Positions 18,610 through 28,448 are shown, counted from the first letter of the stretch. The stretch: 64,000 nt of DNA from Arcobacter sp. LA11 (GCF_001895145.1 NZ_BDIR01000002.1:310001-374000), one strand, 5' to 3'. Numbers and translations are program-made. Notes: generated by a model not told the origin, from the sequence alone.

Positions 18610-20163
18610 ATGGATAAAAATAGAATTATAGTATTTGATACAACTTTAAGGGATGGAGAACAAAGTCCAGGTTGTTCAATGAACACAGAAGAAAAGATTA
18701 AAGTAGCTTTACAATTAGAAAAATTAGGTGTAGATGTAATTGAAGCAGGTTTTGCAGCGGCATCTCCTGGTGATTTTGATGCAGTAAGTAGAATAGCAGA
18801 GCAAGTTAAAAACTCTTCAATCTGTTCTTTAAGTAGAGCGATTGATAATGATATTAAACAATCAGGATTAGCAGTTTCAAAAGCACCTTTACATAGAATT
18901 CATACATTTATTGCAACTTCACCAATTCATATGAAATATAAATTAAAAATGAGTGAAGACGAAGTTATTAAAAGAGCAGTTCATGCAGTAGAGTATGCAA
19001 GAACATTTGTAGATGATGTAGAGTTTTCTTTAGAAGATGCTGGAAGATCAGAAATACCATTTATGAAAGAAGTTATGGATGCAGTTATTGCTGCTGGAGC
19101 TTCAACTATTAACTTACCAGATACAGTTGGATATAGATTACCACATGAATTAGGTGCTATGGTAAAAGAATTATCTGATTTTGCAGGTGATAGAGCTATT
19201 ATTTCTGTACATAATCATAATGATTTAGGATTATCAACTGCAAATACTTTAGCAGCAGTTATGAGTGGTGCTAGACAAATTGAAGTTACTATGAATGGTT
19301 TAGGTGAAAGAGCAGGAAATTCTGCTTTAGAAGAAGCTGTAATGGCAATTAAAACTAGAAAAGATGTATTTGGTGAATTATATACAGGAATTAATACTCC
19401 AGAGTTATATCCAACTTCTAGATTAGTTGCAACAATTACAGGTGTTGAACCACAACAAAATAAAGCTATTATTGGTAAAAATGCTTTTTCTCATGAAAGT
19501 GGTATTCACCAAGATGGTGTATTAAAACATCAAGAGACTTATGAAATTATGAAACCAGAAGATGTAGGTGTATATAAAGAGTCTACATTAATCTTAGGTA
19601 AACACTCAGGACGTGCAGCATTTAGAGATAAAATTGTACATTTAGGTTTTGATAAAGTTTCTGATGAAGAATTAAATTCTGCATTTGATAGATTTAAAAT
19701 TTTGGCTGATAAGAAAAAAGAAGTTACAGATGATGATGTAAGAATGTTAATCACTGATGAGTCGTTAAACTCTGATAAAACTTATGAGTTAGTAGGATTA
19801 CAAATCTCTGACTGTTCAAATGGTATGCCAATGGCAGCTGTTTCAATTAAGTACAAAGACCAAGTTATGAAAGATGCAAATATTGGTGATGGTACTATGG
19901 ACTCAATCTTTAAAACAATTGATAGATTGACAGGATATACAGGAGAATTAAAAGATTATAAAGTTTTATCTGTAACTGAAGGTAAAGATGCTTTAGCAAA
20001 AGTTACGACAAGAGTATCTTTTGATGAAAATTCACCTGAATTTGTTGGTCATGGTTTAAGCATTGATACTATGCTTGCAACTGCAAAAGCATATTTAGGA
20101 GCAGTAAATTCTTACCTTTCTCAAAAAGAGAGATTATCTAAAAAAACTGAACATCAAGTTTAA
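18610..20163 (+). CDS. leuA: 2-isopropylmalate synthase
   Basis: LeuA condenses 2-ketoisovalerate and acetyl-CoA, the committed step to leucine. The 517-residue protein has the DRE-TIM signature [17 protein letters not shown] at the N terminus and [12 protein letters not shown] (metal site) near 200. [14 protein letters not shown] and HESGIHQDG follow, with a C-terminal LeuA allosteric domain that normally binds leucine for feedback inhibition. It stands alone behind the leader at 18431, and a hairpin terminator follows, so the other leu genes are elsewhere. Confidence 0.97.
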   Translation: MDKNRIIVFDTTLRDGEQSPGCSMNTEEKIKVALQLEKLGVDVIEAGFAAASPGDFDAVSRIAEQVKNSSICSLSRAIDNDIKQSGLAVSKAPLHRIHTFIATSPIHMKYKLKMSEDEVIKRAVHAVEYARTFVDDVEFSLEDAGRSEIPFMKEVMDAVIAAGASTINLPDTVGYRLPHELGAMVKELSDFAGDRAIISVHNHNDLGLSTANTLAAVMSGARQIEVTMNGLGERAGNSALEEAVMAIKTRKDVFGELYTGINTPELYPTSRLVATITGVEPQQNKAIIGKNAFSHESGIHQDGVLKHQETYEIMKPEDVGVYKESTLILGKHSGRAAFRDKIVHLGFDKVSDEELNSAFDRFKILADKKKEVTDDDVRMLITDESLNSDKTYELVGLQISDCSNGMPMAAVSIKYKDQVMKDANIGDGTMDSIFKTIDRLTGYTGELKDYKVLSVTEGKDALAKVTTRVSFDENSPEFVGHGLSIDTMLATAKAYLGAVNSYLSQKERLSKKTEHQV

Positions 20164-20169
20164 TAAAAT

Positions 20170-20201
20170 GTAAGAAAAGTGGAATATTCTACTTTTCTTA
20201 C
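20170..20201 (+). terminator. Terminator of leuA
   Basis: Arms GTAAGAAAAGT and ACTTTTCTTAC around a 10-nt loop, followed by TTCTTCTTT, starting 7 bp after the leuA stop. Confidence 0.8.
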
Positions 20202-20326
20202 TTCTTCTTTATAAAATAACCAAAAACACTATGTTTCACAAGCATTTTTCAGCAAATAATTTGATTAATAATAATAAAATAATATTAATATTACAAAGTT
20301 AGTAATGAATGAGGGAGAAATAAAAT

Positions 20327-22360
20327 ATGACTCAATTTAACTTCTTTTTGAAGCTTTTGAAGGAATCTTTTAGAGATTTGATTCCTATTGTCGTTGTTAT
20401 CCTATTCTTTCAATTAGCGATTATCCAAGCTGTTCCAGACGGTTGGGTAAGTACAGCAATTGGTTTAGGTATTGTTGGTGTTGGACTTGCTATTTTCTTA
20501 CAAGGTCTAGAAATTGGTATTTTCCCAGTAGGGGAAGGGCTTGCAAGAGATTTTGCAAAACACGGTACTATGTTGTGGGTACTATTTTTTGGATTTTTAA
20601 TTGGTTTTGGTACAACTATTGCAGAACCAGCTCTTGCTGTAATTGCAGATAAAGCAGCTTCCATATCAAGTGGAAGAATTGATGCAACTATATTAAGACT
20701 TGTTGTTGCAGGTTCAGTTGGGTTCGCAATTTTCTTAGGTGTTTATAGAATCTATAAAGGACACCCAATTCACTACTATATCATAGCTGGATATATAGCA
20801 GTTGTAAGTGTTACTTTTTTTGCACCACAAGAGATTATTGGACTTGCTTATGACCTTGGTGGAGTTACAACATCAACCGTAACAGTACCTTTAGTTGCCG
20901 CACTTGGTATTGGATTAGCTTCTACAATTAAAGGAAGAAATCCTGTTGTTGATGGATTTGGATTAATTGCCTTTGCATCTTTAACACCAATGATTTTTGT
21001 ACAGGTTTACGGTATTGCTGTTTATAATCTTGTTGAAGCAAAAGAAGTAACAGAAGTAGTTGTTGAAGCTTCAGTTTCTTCAGTTGCTAATATAACTTTC
21101 TCTTCAATACTTACAGGAATAGGTTCTGTAATAAAAGATGTTGCACCAATATTATTGATTATTTTATTTTTTCAATATGGTGTTATTAAGAAAAAAATAG
21201 AAAATATTAAAACTGTATTTTTTGGGTTTGCTTTAGTAATAATTGGTCTTTATGCTTTTATTTTAGGTCTTGAAATGGGTCTATTCTCACTTGGTGAGAC
21301 AATGGCTTATCAATTAACAAAAAGAGATTCCGTTTTTGTAATTTATGCATTCGCATTTGCTATTGGTTTTTCTACGACTATGGCAGAGCCAGCATTAATG
21401 GCAATTGCAAAAAAAGCAAAAGAAATTTCTGATGGTAAAATTAATGACTTTGCCTTAAGACTTTTCGTTGCCTTTGGTGTTGCTATGGGTATTGCTCTTG
21501 GAGCATTTAGAATTGTTGATGGTGGACATATTCATTACTATATTATTGTTGGATATATTTTAGTAATTATTCTTACTTTTATTGCACCAAAATATATTAT
21601 TCCTATTGCCTATGATTCGGGTGGGGTTACAACATCTACTGTAACTGTTCCATTAGTTGCCGCATTAGGTATTGGACTTGCTACAAATATTGAAGGTAGG
21701 TCACCACTTATTGATGGTTTTGGTCTTATCGCTTTTGCTTCATTATTTCCAATGATTACGGTAATGCTATATGGTATTATTACTGAAAAACTTGGAATTA
21801 AATCAGATACAGAGATCGAAGCTGCAAATATTTTAAAAGATGCACTTATTGATGCAGAAAATATGGATTTAGCTACAGTTAATATTGATGGAAGTGATAG
21901 ACGACATTCTTTACCTATGGACTTTAGTGCCGTAGTAATTATAGTTCCTAAAGATAAAAAGATTGATGCAATACAAGCAGCTAATAAGGCAGGAGCTCCT
22001 GGAGTTACAGTTCTTCGTGCAGATGGTATTGGTCTTGGTAAAATTGATAACTATTATAGAACTTCATTTGAAGCAAATGATGCAATGTTATTATTTTTAC
22101 TTCCTCAAAGTTTAGTGAATCCAGTTATTAAATCTATAATTCACTCTTTACATATTACTACTACAGGAAAAGGTATAGCATTTGCTTTCCCTCTAACTCA
22201 TATGAAAGGTATTAGTTTAAGTAGACATGATATCTTTGTTAACAGAAAAGATCATAAAAATATTGATTCTGAAGAGTTAATAAAAGAGGAAGAAAAGAAA
22301 GCGGAAGAAAAAATTACAGAAACAGCTGTAGTACATGATCCAATTATCAACAAAAAATGA
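20327..22360 (+). CDS. Duplicated DUF1538 membrane protein fused to a PII-like domain
   Basis: A 677-residue polytopic membrane protein. Two homologous DUF1538 units are visible. Each has a hydrophobic entry, LGxEIGIFPVGE or LGLEMGLFSLGE, then FG/STTIAEPAL, HYYIIxGYI, and a closing GGVTTSTVTVPLVAALGIGLA. That 21-residue block ends both halves (about 180 and 430). After about residue 520 a soluble domain follows with AVVIIVPKDKKIDAIQAANKAG, GVTVLRADGIGLGKIDNYY and GKGIAFAFPLTHMKGI, similar in pattern to a PII nitrogen-regulatory protein. DUF1538 proteins are putative transporters often encoded beside PII-like proteins; here the two seem fused. The substrate is unknown. A Lys/Glu-rich tail ends the protein. 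Confidence 0.82.
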   Translation: MTQFNFFLKLLKESFRDLIPIVVVILFFQLAIIQAVPDGWVSTAIGLGIVGVGLAIFLQGLEIGIFPVGEGLARDFAKHGTMLWVLFFGFLIGFGTTIAEPALAVIADKAASISSGRIDATILRLVVAGSVGFAIFLGVYRIYKGHPIHYYIIAGYIAVVSVTFFAPQEIIGLAYDLGGVTTSTVTVPLVAALGIGLASTIKGRNPVVDGFGLIAFASLTPMIFVQVYGIAVYNLVEAKEVTEVVVEASVSSVANITFSSILTGIGSVIKDVAPILLIILFFQYGVIKKKIENIKTVFFGFALVIIGLYAFILGLEMGLFSLGETMAYQLTKRDSVFVIYAFAFAIGFSTTMAEPALMAIAKKAKEISDGKINDFALRLFVAFGVAMGIALGAFRIVDGGHIHYYIIVGYILVIILTFIAPKYIIPIAYDSGGVTTSTVTVPLVAALGIGLATNIEGRSPLIDGFGLIAFASLFPMITVMLYGIITEKLGIKSDTEIEAANILKDALIDAENMDLATVNIDGSDRRHSLPMDFSAVVIIVPKDKKIDAIQAANKAGAPGVTVLRADGIGLGKIDNYYRTSFEANDAMLLFLLPQSLVNPVIKSIIHSLHITTTGKGIAFAFPLTHMKGISLSRHDIFVNRKDHKNIDSEELIKEEEKKAEEKITETAVVHDPIINKK

Positions 22361-22664
22361 ATTAGATAAGTTTATTAGTACAGGGGAACCTGTACTGATT
22401 TATTTTTCAGGAGAAAACTGTTCCGTTTGTAAGGTCTTAAAACCTAAGATTGATGAAATAATTCCACAAAAATTCCCAAAAATGAAAACATACGAAGTAA
22501 AAGTAGATTTATATAAAGAGATAGCAAGCAAATTTTCGGTATTTTCTATTCCAACAATACTAGTCTTTTTTGATTCAAAAGAGTTTTTTAGAAAAGGAAG
22601 AAATCTTTCTATCACTCATTTTTGTGATGAATTAAAAAGGCCGTATAATTTATTTATGGATTAA
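22335..22664 (+). CDS. Thioredoxin family protein (CSVC active site)
   Basis: A 109-residue cytoplasmic thioredoxin-fold protein. The redox motif is GENCSVCKVLKPKIDE, a CSVC pair in place of the CGPC of standard thioredoxin. A cis-proline-type strand FSIPTILVFFDSKE follows near 75. It overlaps the 3' end of the DUF1538 gene by 26 bp, so it is co-transcribed and probably coupled. It might maintain a thiol in a neighbour (for example the haem-binding protein that follows), but that is a guess. Confidence 0.83.
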   Translation: MIQLSTKNELDKFISTGEPVLIYFSGENCSVCKVLKPKIDEIIPQKFPKMKTYEVKVDLYKEIASKFSVFSIPTILVFFDSKEFFRKGRNLSITHFCDELKRPYNLFMD

Positions 22665-22669
22665 GATAA

Positions 22670-23089
22670 ATGAAAAGAGCACTATTAATTTTTTTACTTG
22701 TATTCATAGCGATGCAAGTTATTCAAACTGAGAAAACTAACGTACAGGCTTCTAAAGACTTAGAGATAAAAGCTCCTGCGCATATTAAATCTGTATTTGA
22801 AACTTCATGTTATGATTGTCATTCAAATAATACAAAATGGCCTTGGTATTCAAATATAGCACCTTTATCATGGATTATTAGCTCAAATGTAAAAAATGCA
22901 AGAGCTGGAGTCAATTTTTCGATTTGGGAAAGTTATACTCCTGAACAAAAAAAGAAAAAGTTAAAGAGAATATTTAGAACAGTATATGCCGCTATGCCTT
23001 TACAAAGTTATGTAAGATTTCATGAAGATGCAGATTTAACAAGAGAACAAAGAACAATGATAAGAGAGTGGACTGGAGTGAAAAAATAA
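22670..23089 (+). CDS. Periplasmic haem-binding (cytochrome c-like) domain protein
   Basis: A 139-residue exported protein with an N-terminal signal anchor (ALLIFLLVFIAMQVIQ) and one covalent-haem motif CYDCH near residue 46. The motif is followed by SNNTKWPWYSNIAPLSWIISSNVKNARAGVNFSIW, the signature of the Haem_bd family. This family is implicated in redox sensing or electron transfer in the periplasm, without a settled role. It lies 5 bp after the thioredoxin gene and 1 bp before mutS7, in the same direction. Confidence 0.88.
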   Translation: MKRALLIFLLVFIAMQVIQTEKTNVQASKDLEIKAPAHIKSVFETSCYDCHSNNTKWPWYSNIAPLSWIISSNVKNARAGVNFSIWESYTPEQKKKKLKRIFRTVYAAMPLQSYVRFHEDADLTREQRTMIREWTGVKK

Positions 23090-23090
23090 A

Positions 23091-26051
23091 TTGAGAGAAG
23101 AAGTTCAAGAGTTACTAGACCAGAAGAAAACTTTATTAACTGTTACTTATTTTAAACTTCAAAGATTGTTTGAAAAAAAGTATGGAGTAAATACTGTAGT
23201 TCTTATGGAAATAGGAACATTTTTTGAAGTTTACGAAGTAAATAATGATGAAGAACAAGTTGGAAAAGCAAAAGAAATAGCTGAACTTCTAAATATTCAA
23301 CTTACGCGTAAGAATAAATCAATTTTAGAAAATTCACAAGAAAATCCAATTATGGCAGGTGTTCCTGCAATATCACTTGAAAAACATTTAGCTAGAATAA
23401 TATCTGAGCAAAAGTATACAGTAGTAATAATCAAACAACGTGGATTACCTCCAAAAGTATCTAGATATCTTGACACAGTTGTAAGTCCAGGTACAAACTT
23501 TGATTTTGTGATTGACCAAGATGAAAATAATATTACATCTTTGGTAATTGACCAAATCAAAGGAATTTATTTAGTTGGATATTCGGCAATAGATGTTACA
23601 ACTGGAAAATGTTTTTACAATGAAGTTCATGGAACAAGTGAAGATAAGTTTTATGCACTTGATGAAGTTTTCAATTATATGAATATGCATAAAACAAATG
23701 AAGTAGTAGTAACTTTTACAGATAAAAATATAAATCAAAAAGAAGTTATAGATTACCTAGAACTTGCTTTAAAAACTTTCCATATAGGAAACTTTTGTCC
23801 AAAAATTTCTTATCAAAATGAATTGTTTAAAAATGTATTTAATATAGAATCTCTTTTAACTTCTATTGAACATCTTGATATGGAAAGAGTACCTTTAAGT
23901 ACAGAGGCTTTAGCTATTTTAATTGATTTTGTAATAGGTCATGATTCAAATATTGTTCAAAAACTTTCATATCCAGTTAAACTTGATGTTAGTAAATACA
24001 TTTATCTTGGAAATAATGCCTTAGAGCAATTAAATATTATAGAAACAACACATAATCCAAGTTTGATAAAACTTATAAATAATACATCAACAGCTATGGG
24101 TAAAAGACTTTTAAAAGAGAGACTTACTCATCCTGTAAAAGATAGTAAAGAGTTACTTAGAAGATATGCTCTTTCAAAAGAATTATATGATTACCATGGA
24201 CCTATAGAGAATGAACTAGCAAATATTTACGATATAGAAAGACTTACAAGAAGAATAAAACTTACAAGACTTCATCCTTTTGAACTAAATTATTTATATG
24301 ACTCTTTACAAAGTATAAAAGAAGTTGTATCTTTTATGGAAAACTACAAGTTTATAACTCCTCCTTGTTCTTTAGCTGAACTTCAAATGTTTATAGATTC
24401 AATAGAATCAACGTTCAATTTAGCAGTATCTGGAAAGTATATGTTAAAAGATGTTGAATGTAATATGGTTTGCGATGGTGTAAATACACAAATAGACGAG
24501 CTTAATAAAGAAAACGAAGAACTTTATGGGAAACTAGAACTTTTAAGAAGTCATATTTTTTCTTTTATAAATAGTAGTGATTCAAACTATGTTAGTATAA
24601 ATAGACTTGATAAAGAAGGTTTTTTTCTATCTTTAACAAAAAATAGATTCAATCTTATTAAAGAAGAGTTATTAAATTCGCATATTATTATTGATGATGA
24701 ACTTCTTTTATTTAAAGACTTTAATATAAAAATACAAACTACATCAGTAAAAATCTCGTGCCCTTTTACAGATACTATTTCAGATAAATATGTTCATAAC
24801 CTAAGAAAAATTATTGAACTTAATAAACTTGTATTTAAAGAAAAACTTACAGAATTTGAAAAGAAATTTGCAACACTTTTAGAAGACTTAGTACAGTTTA
24901 TTGCAGAAGTTGATTTAACTATATCAAATATCAAAACAGCTAAAAAATACAACTATGTATGTCCAAAAATAGTAAAGATAAAAGAAGATGAAAACTTTTT
25001 AGAAGTAATTGATTTACGGCACCCAATTATTGAAGCGAATGAAGAACAGGGTATTTATGTGCCAAATGATATTATTTTAGGTGAACTATCTTTAGCAAAT
25101 GAAGAGTTCAAAAATAATGTGATAATTAAAAACTCAAATCCAATAAACATGTACAATAATAAAATGCATGGTGTTTTATTATATGGAATAAACTCTTCTG
25201 GAAAATCTTCACTTATGAAGTCAATAGGAATTGCAGTAATACTAGCACAAGCAGGTTTTTATGTCCCTGCTAAGTCTATGAGATTTTCTATTTTTGATTC
25301 TGTATTTACTAGAATATCTGGGGCTGATAATATTGCAAAAGGTTTATCTTCTTTTGCAGTTGAGATGTTAGAGCTTAAAAATATTTTTAACCGTGCAACT
25401 AACCAATCTCTTATTTTAGGAGATGAAATCTCACATAGTACAGAAACTATGAGTGGAGTTAGTATTGTTGCAAGTTCTATTTTAAAGCTATCAAAACTAG
25501 AGTCAATGTTTATTTTTGCAACACATTTACATCAATTACCAGAAATAAAAGAGATACAAAAACTAAAAAATATAATTCCTCTTCATTTATCTGTTATGTA
25601 TGAAGATGAAGAAGATAAGTTAATTTTTGATAGAAAGTTAAAATATGGAAGTGGTTCATCTATGTATGGCCTTGAATATGCAAAATCACTCCATATGGAT
25701 AAAGAATTCTTACAAGTGGCAAATGACATAAGAAAAAAACTTACAGATGATTACTCTGCAGTTGAAAGAATTACTCATAAAAAATCATCAAAATACAACA
25801 AAGATGTTTTTGTAAGTTCTTGTGTGATTTGTGGAAGAGCTTGTGATGATGTTCATCATATTAAAGAACAAGCACGTGCAAATAAAGATGGTTTTATAGG
25901 ACATATCAATGCAAACCATAAGTATAATTTGATACCATTATGTAAACAACATCATAAAATGGTTCATGATGGAACAATAAATGTAAATGGATTTGTAGCA
26001 ACATCTAAAGGTCTTGAGTTACATTATACATCAGCTGATGAGGTGAAATAG
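23091..26051 (+). CDS. MutS7-type mismatch repair ATPase with C-terminal HNH nuclease
   Basis: A 986-residue MutS-family protein. The mismatch-reading domain is present with a Phe-x-Glu motif, F44-F45-E46 in EIGTFFEVYE, followed by GVPAISLEKHLARI. The core and clamp regions follow. The ATPase has Walker A GINSSGKSS near residue 699 and Walker B SLILGDEISHSTE near 780. The last ~80 residues are an HNH endonuclease: CVICGRACDDVHHIKEQ, then NLIPLCKQHHKMVHDG. This layout matches the MutS7 subfamily, known from octocoral mitochondria, some giant viruses and Campylobacterota. The nuclease may replace MutL/MutH in strand incision. It starts with TTG at 23091. Confidence 0.88.
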   Translation: MREEVQELLDQKKTLLTVTYFKLQRLFEKKYGVNTVVLMEIGTFFEVYEVNNDEEQVGKAKEIAELLNIQLTRKNKSILENSQENPIMAGVPAISLEKHLARIISEQKYTVVIIKQRGLPPKVSRYLDTVVSPGTNFDFVIDQDENNITSLVIDQIKGIYLVGYSAIDVTTGKCFYNEVHGTSEDKFYALDEVFNYMNMHKTNEVVVTFTDKNINQKEVIDYLELALKTFHIGNFCPKISYQNELFKNVFNIESLLTSIEHLDMERVPLSTEALAILIDFVIGHDSNIVQKLSYPVKLDVSKYIYLGNNALEQLNIIETTHNPSLIKLINNTSTAMGKRLLKERLTHPVKDSKELLRRYALSKELYDYHGPIENELANIYDIERLTRRIKLTRLHPFELNYLYDSLQSIKEVVSFMENYKFITPPCSLAELQMFIDSIESTFNLAVSGKYMLKDVECNMVCDGVNTQIDELNKENEELYGKLELLRSHIFSFINSSDSNYVSINRLDKEGFFLSLTKNRFNLIKEELLNSHIIIDDELLLFKDFNIKIQTTSVKISCPFTDTISDKYVHNLRKIIELNKLVFKEKLTEFEKKFATLLEDLVQFIAEVDLTISNIKTAKKYNYVCPKIVKIKEDENFLEVIDLRHPIIEANEEQGIYVPNDIILGELSLANEEFKNNVIIKNSNPINMYNNKMHGVLLYGINSSGKSSLMKSIGIAVILAQAGFYVPAKSMRFSIFDSVFTRISGADNIAKGLSSFAVEMLELKNIFNRATNQSLILGDEISHSTETMSGVSIVASSILKLSKLESMFIFATHLHQLPEIKEIQKLKNIIPLHLSVMYEDEEDKLIFDRKLKYGSGSSMYGLEYAKSLHMDKEFLQVANDIRKKLTDDYSAVERITHKKSSKYNKDVFVSSCVICGRACDDVHHIKEQARANKDGFIGHINANHKYNLIPLCKQHHKMVHDGTINVNGFVATSKGLELHYTSADEVK

Positions 26052-26052
26052 C

Positions 26053-26274
26053 ATGAAATATATTATTGGTATAATATTAGTTTTTTCAATCTCTTTATTT
26101 GCAAAGCAGAGTTTAGAAAAAGAAAAAGTAGATTTAACAAAACCACATTTAAAATCTGTTCATGAAAAAGGTTTATCAAAAAAAGAACTAGCTTTTCAAA
26201 AATATAAACAAAAATTAGAAAAAGAGAATCAAAAACTAGAAGATGATGGTTTTTGTTCTTGTAATAATAACTAG
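26053..26274 (+). CDS. Small secreted Lys/Glu-rich protein, function unknown
   Basis: A 73-residue protein with a signal peptide at 1-17 (MKYIIGIILVFSISLFA) and a charged, helical mature part (KKELAFQKYKQKLEKENQKLED). It ends in a CSC pair, DGFCSCNNN. It lies 1 bp after the mutS7 stop, so it is co-transcribed. The terminal cysteines could bind metal or form a disulfide. No family is recognised. Confidence 0.65.
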   Translation: MKYIIGIILVFSISLFAKQSLEKEKVDLTKPHLKSVHEKGLSKKELAFQKYKQKLEKENQKLEDDGFCSCNNN

Positions 26275-26288
26275 GGTAAAACCCTAGT
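26270..26288. terminator. Short convergent hairpin between the small secreted protein and hisA
   Basis: ACTAGGGT / ACCCTAGT arms with an AAA loop lie between the convergent ends at 26274 and 26297; the stop codon is inside the left arm. Confidence 0.6.
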
Positions 26289-26296
26289 CTTTAGAT

Positions 26297-27013
26297 TTAT
26301 ATATGTCCTACTGTATCAAAGGCTTCTTTTAAGTCAAGTCTACCTTCGTAGAAAGCTTTTCCAACAATCATACCTGCAATGTTTCCATTGTCTTTACACT
26401 CTAAAACATCTGTGATATCTTTTACTCCACCTGAAGCAATTGTATCAATTCCAGATGCAAGTGCTATTGATTCTGTAAATTCTACATTAACCCCACAAAG
26501 CATTCCATCTTTTGAGATATCAGTACAAATAATAGCTTCAACACCAGCATTTGCAAACTCTTTTGCTAAATCAGTTGCTTTCATAGATGAAACTTCTGCC
26601 CATCCTTCAACTGCAACCATGCCATCCATTGCATCAATGCCTACTGCAATAGGGTATTTTGCTGCCATATCTTTTACAAACTGAGGGTCCTTAACTGCTA
26701 TTGAACCTAAGATAAGTCTATCAACACCAAGTTCAATATACATTTTGATAGTTTCTTCATCCCTAATTCCACCACCAAGTTCTATTTTAAGATTACAGTT
26801 TTCTCTAATCTTTTTGATTTGCTCTAAATTTGCTGGTTCACCTGCAAATGCACCGTTTAAATCAACTATATGAAGCCATTTACTCCCAAGTTCCTCAAAT
26901 TTCTTTGCAACTTGCCATGGTTCATCTGAATAGATTTTTGCACTATCCATAAGTCCTTTACTTAGTCTTACAGCTTTTCCGTCTTTCAGGTCTATTGCTG
27001 GTAAAATATCCAT
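26297..27013 (-). CDS. hisA: Phosphoribosylformimino-5-aminoimidazole carboxamide ribotide isomerase
   Basis: HisA isomerises ProFAR to PRFAR in histidine synthesis. The 238-residue TIM barrel starts [17 protein letters not shown] (catalytic Asp8) and contains [30 protein letters not shown] with the second catalytic Asp, and [11 protein letters not shown]. It is transcribed after hisH with a 17-bp gap. The other his genes are not nearby. Confidence 0.97.
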   Translation of the reverse strand: MDILPAIDLKDGKAVRLSKGLMDSAKIYSDEPWQVAKKFEELGSKWLHIVDLNGAFAGEPANLEQIKKIRENCNLKIELGGGIRDEETIKMYIELGVDRLILGSIAVKDPQFVKDMAAKYPIAVGIDAMDGMVAVEGWAEVSSMKATDLAKEFANAGVEAIICTDISKDGMLCGVNVEFTESIALASGIDTIASGGVKDITDVLECKDNGNIAGMIVGKAFYEGRLDLKEAFDTVGHI

Positions 27014-27030
27014 AGTATCTCTTCCCTTTT

Positions 27031-27645
27031 TTAGTGTTTTAAATTCATAAAATTTTTAAGTATTTTTAGTCCATTTTCATGAGATTTTTCTGGGTGTGGT
27101 TGAAAACCATAAATGTTCTCTTTATGTACTGCACTTACAAAATCATATCCATATTCAGTTTTTCCAATAATATTTTTCTCATCAGTTATTGCATGATAAG
27201 AGTGTACAAAATAAAGGTACGGATCTTTTAATCCTTCAAATAAAGTATGATCATCTTGTGTTTTAATTGTATTCCATCCCATATGTGGGATTTTTGTATC
27301 TTCATGCATTTTTGATTTATCAAATTTTACAACTTTCCCATCTACAAGTCCAAGACCTTTATGCTCTCCAAACTCTTCAGAGCTTTCAAATAAAAGTTGC
27401 ATACCAAGACAGATACCTATCATAGGCTTTCCAGTCTTTGCAAAGCTATAGATTGCTTCTTTCATACCTGTTTCATTTAGGTGTTCCATTGCATCACCAA
27501 ATGCACCAACTCCTGGTAAAATGATTCTATCAAAGTTTTTTAGTTCTTCAGGGTTTTTTACAAATGAAGCTTTTGTATCTAATAGATGACAAGCATTATA
27601 AACTGAAGCAAGATTTCCCATATTATAATCGATAATTCCAATCAA
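27031..27645 (-). CDS. hisH: Imidazole glycerol phosphate synthase, glutaminase subunit
   Basis: HisH supplies ammonia from glutamine to HisF for ring closure in histidine synthesis. The 204-residue class I amidotransferase starts [15 protein letters not shown]. It shows [11 protein letters not shown], the nucleophile elbow [16 protein letters not shown] (Cys near 79) and the His-Glu pair in [12 protein letters not shown] near 186. It forms a two-gene unit with hisA. Confidence 0.97.
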   Translation of the reverse strand: MIGIIDYNMGNLASVYNACHLLDTKASFVKNPEELKNFDRIILPGVGAFGDAMEHLNETGMKEAIYSFAKTGKPMIGICLGMQLLFESSEEFGEHKGLGLVDGKVVKFDKSKMHEDTKIPHMGWNTIKTQDDHTLFEGLKDPYLYFVHSYHAITDEKNIIGKTEYGYDFVSAVHKENIYGFQPHPEKSHENGLKILKNFMNLKH

Positions 27646-27683
27646 TTAATATCCTTTGTGTTATTTAAGAAGTAGGCATTATA

Positions 27684-28253
27684 CTAAAATTTAGCATCAG
27701 CTAGGGTTAAAGAAAAAAGCACTTCATTGTTTTTTTTTTCTAAAGCTTTCTTTGCTTCTAAAATAGTAGTACCAGTTGTAATTAAATCATCTACTAAGAT
27801 AATCTTTTTGTTTGATAAAGATGTTTTGAATTTTCTTTTATTCTTTTGTCTATACTCTAAATCATGTCCTGCATATTTTACTATATTTGTGGCTTTGAGT
27901 TGGTTATAGATTGGTTTTATATTTTTTGATTTTAGATGACGTGAAAGAATTGCAGTTTGTGAAAACTTATGTCTTGTGTGTTCATCTATTCCTATTGAAT
28001 AAACTAATTCTTCAAATTCAAAGTTTTTTGCAAATTTTTTGAATGATAGTTTGGCTAGTATATTGAAAACTTTGTCTCCATGAAAGTAGTATTTTGAGGT
28101 TATTAGGTATTCAATTTCTGAGAATGAATAGAAGGAGTAGTTATAAAAATCTTTTTTTAGTTCTCTTTTGTGGAACGAGGGTGTTAGTAAGTTTTGTCGG
28201 CATTTATTGCAAATGATTTTGAATGATAGTTGTTCACATGATAAGCATTTCAT
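27684..28253 (-). CDS. ComF family phosphoribosyltransferase-like protein
   Basis: A 189-residue ComFC-type protein. The N terminus holds a small zinc ribbon (MKCLSCEQL and ICNKC, residues 3-18). The C-terminal phosphoribosyltransferase motif is KIILVDDLITTGTTILEAKKAL near 145-166. ComFC homologues are needed for natural transformation, in Campylobacter and Helicobacter among others. It lies upstream of hisH with a 38-bp gap, all on the minus strand. Confidence 0.87.
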   Translation of the reverse strand: MKCLSCEQLSFKIICNKCRQNLLTPSFHKRELKKDFYNYSFYSFSEIEYLITSKYYFHGDKVFNILAKLSFKKFAKNFEFEELVYSIGIDEHTRHKFSQTAILSRHLKSKNIKPIYNQLKATNIVKYAGHDLEYRQKNKRKFKTSLSNKKIILVDDLITTGTTILEAKKALEKKNNEVLFSLTLADAKF

Positions 28254-28317
28254 AATTGGAATTATTATATAGTAATGAACTTTATACTTTTCTTTTTAGT
28301 AAAGAAAAGTACCAAAA

Positions 28318-28448
28318 GAAAAGCGTTCGCAGGTTCCAAAATAGCTAAAAAATATATAGAAATTCTAAAATTACAAAACTCGACTACGTACCTTTGTCTC
28401 AGACAGTTGTAATTTTTTTACGAATTTATATAGATTTTTCTTAACGCT
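28318..28448. repeat. Intergenic imperfect long inverted repeat
   Basis: The gap between comFC and the gene at 28502 carries an imperfect inverted repeat. The left arm at about 28343-28376 (..ATATATAGAAATTC.. ATTACAA) pairs with the right arm at about 28407-28448 (TTGTAAT.. GAATTTATATAG.. AACGCT). The ~30-nt loop contains TTTGTCTCAGACAG. AGCGTT lies near both ends in inverted orientation. It may be a dispersed repeat or MITE-like element; no open frame. Confidence 0.45.
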
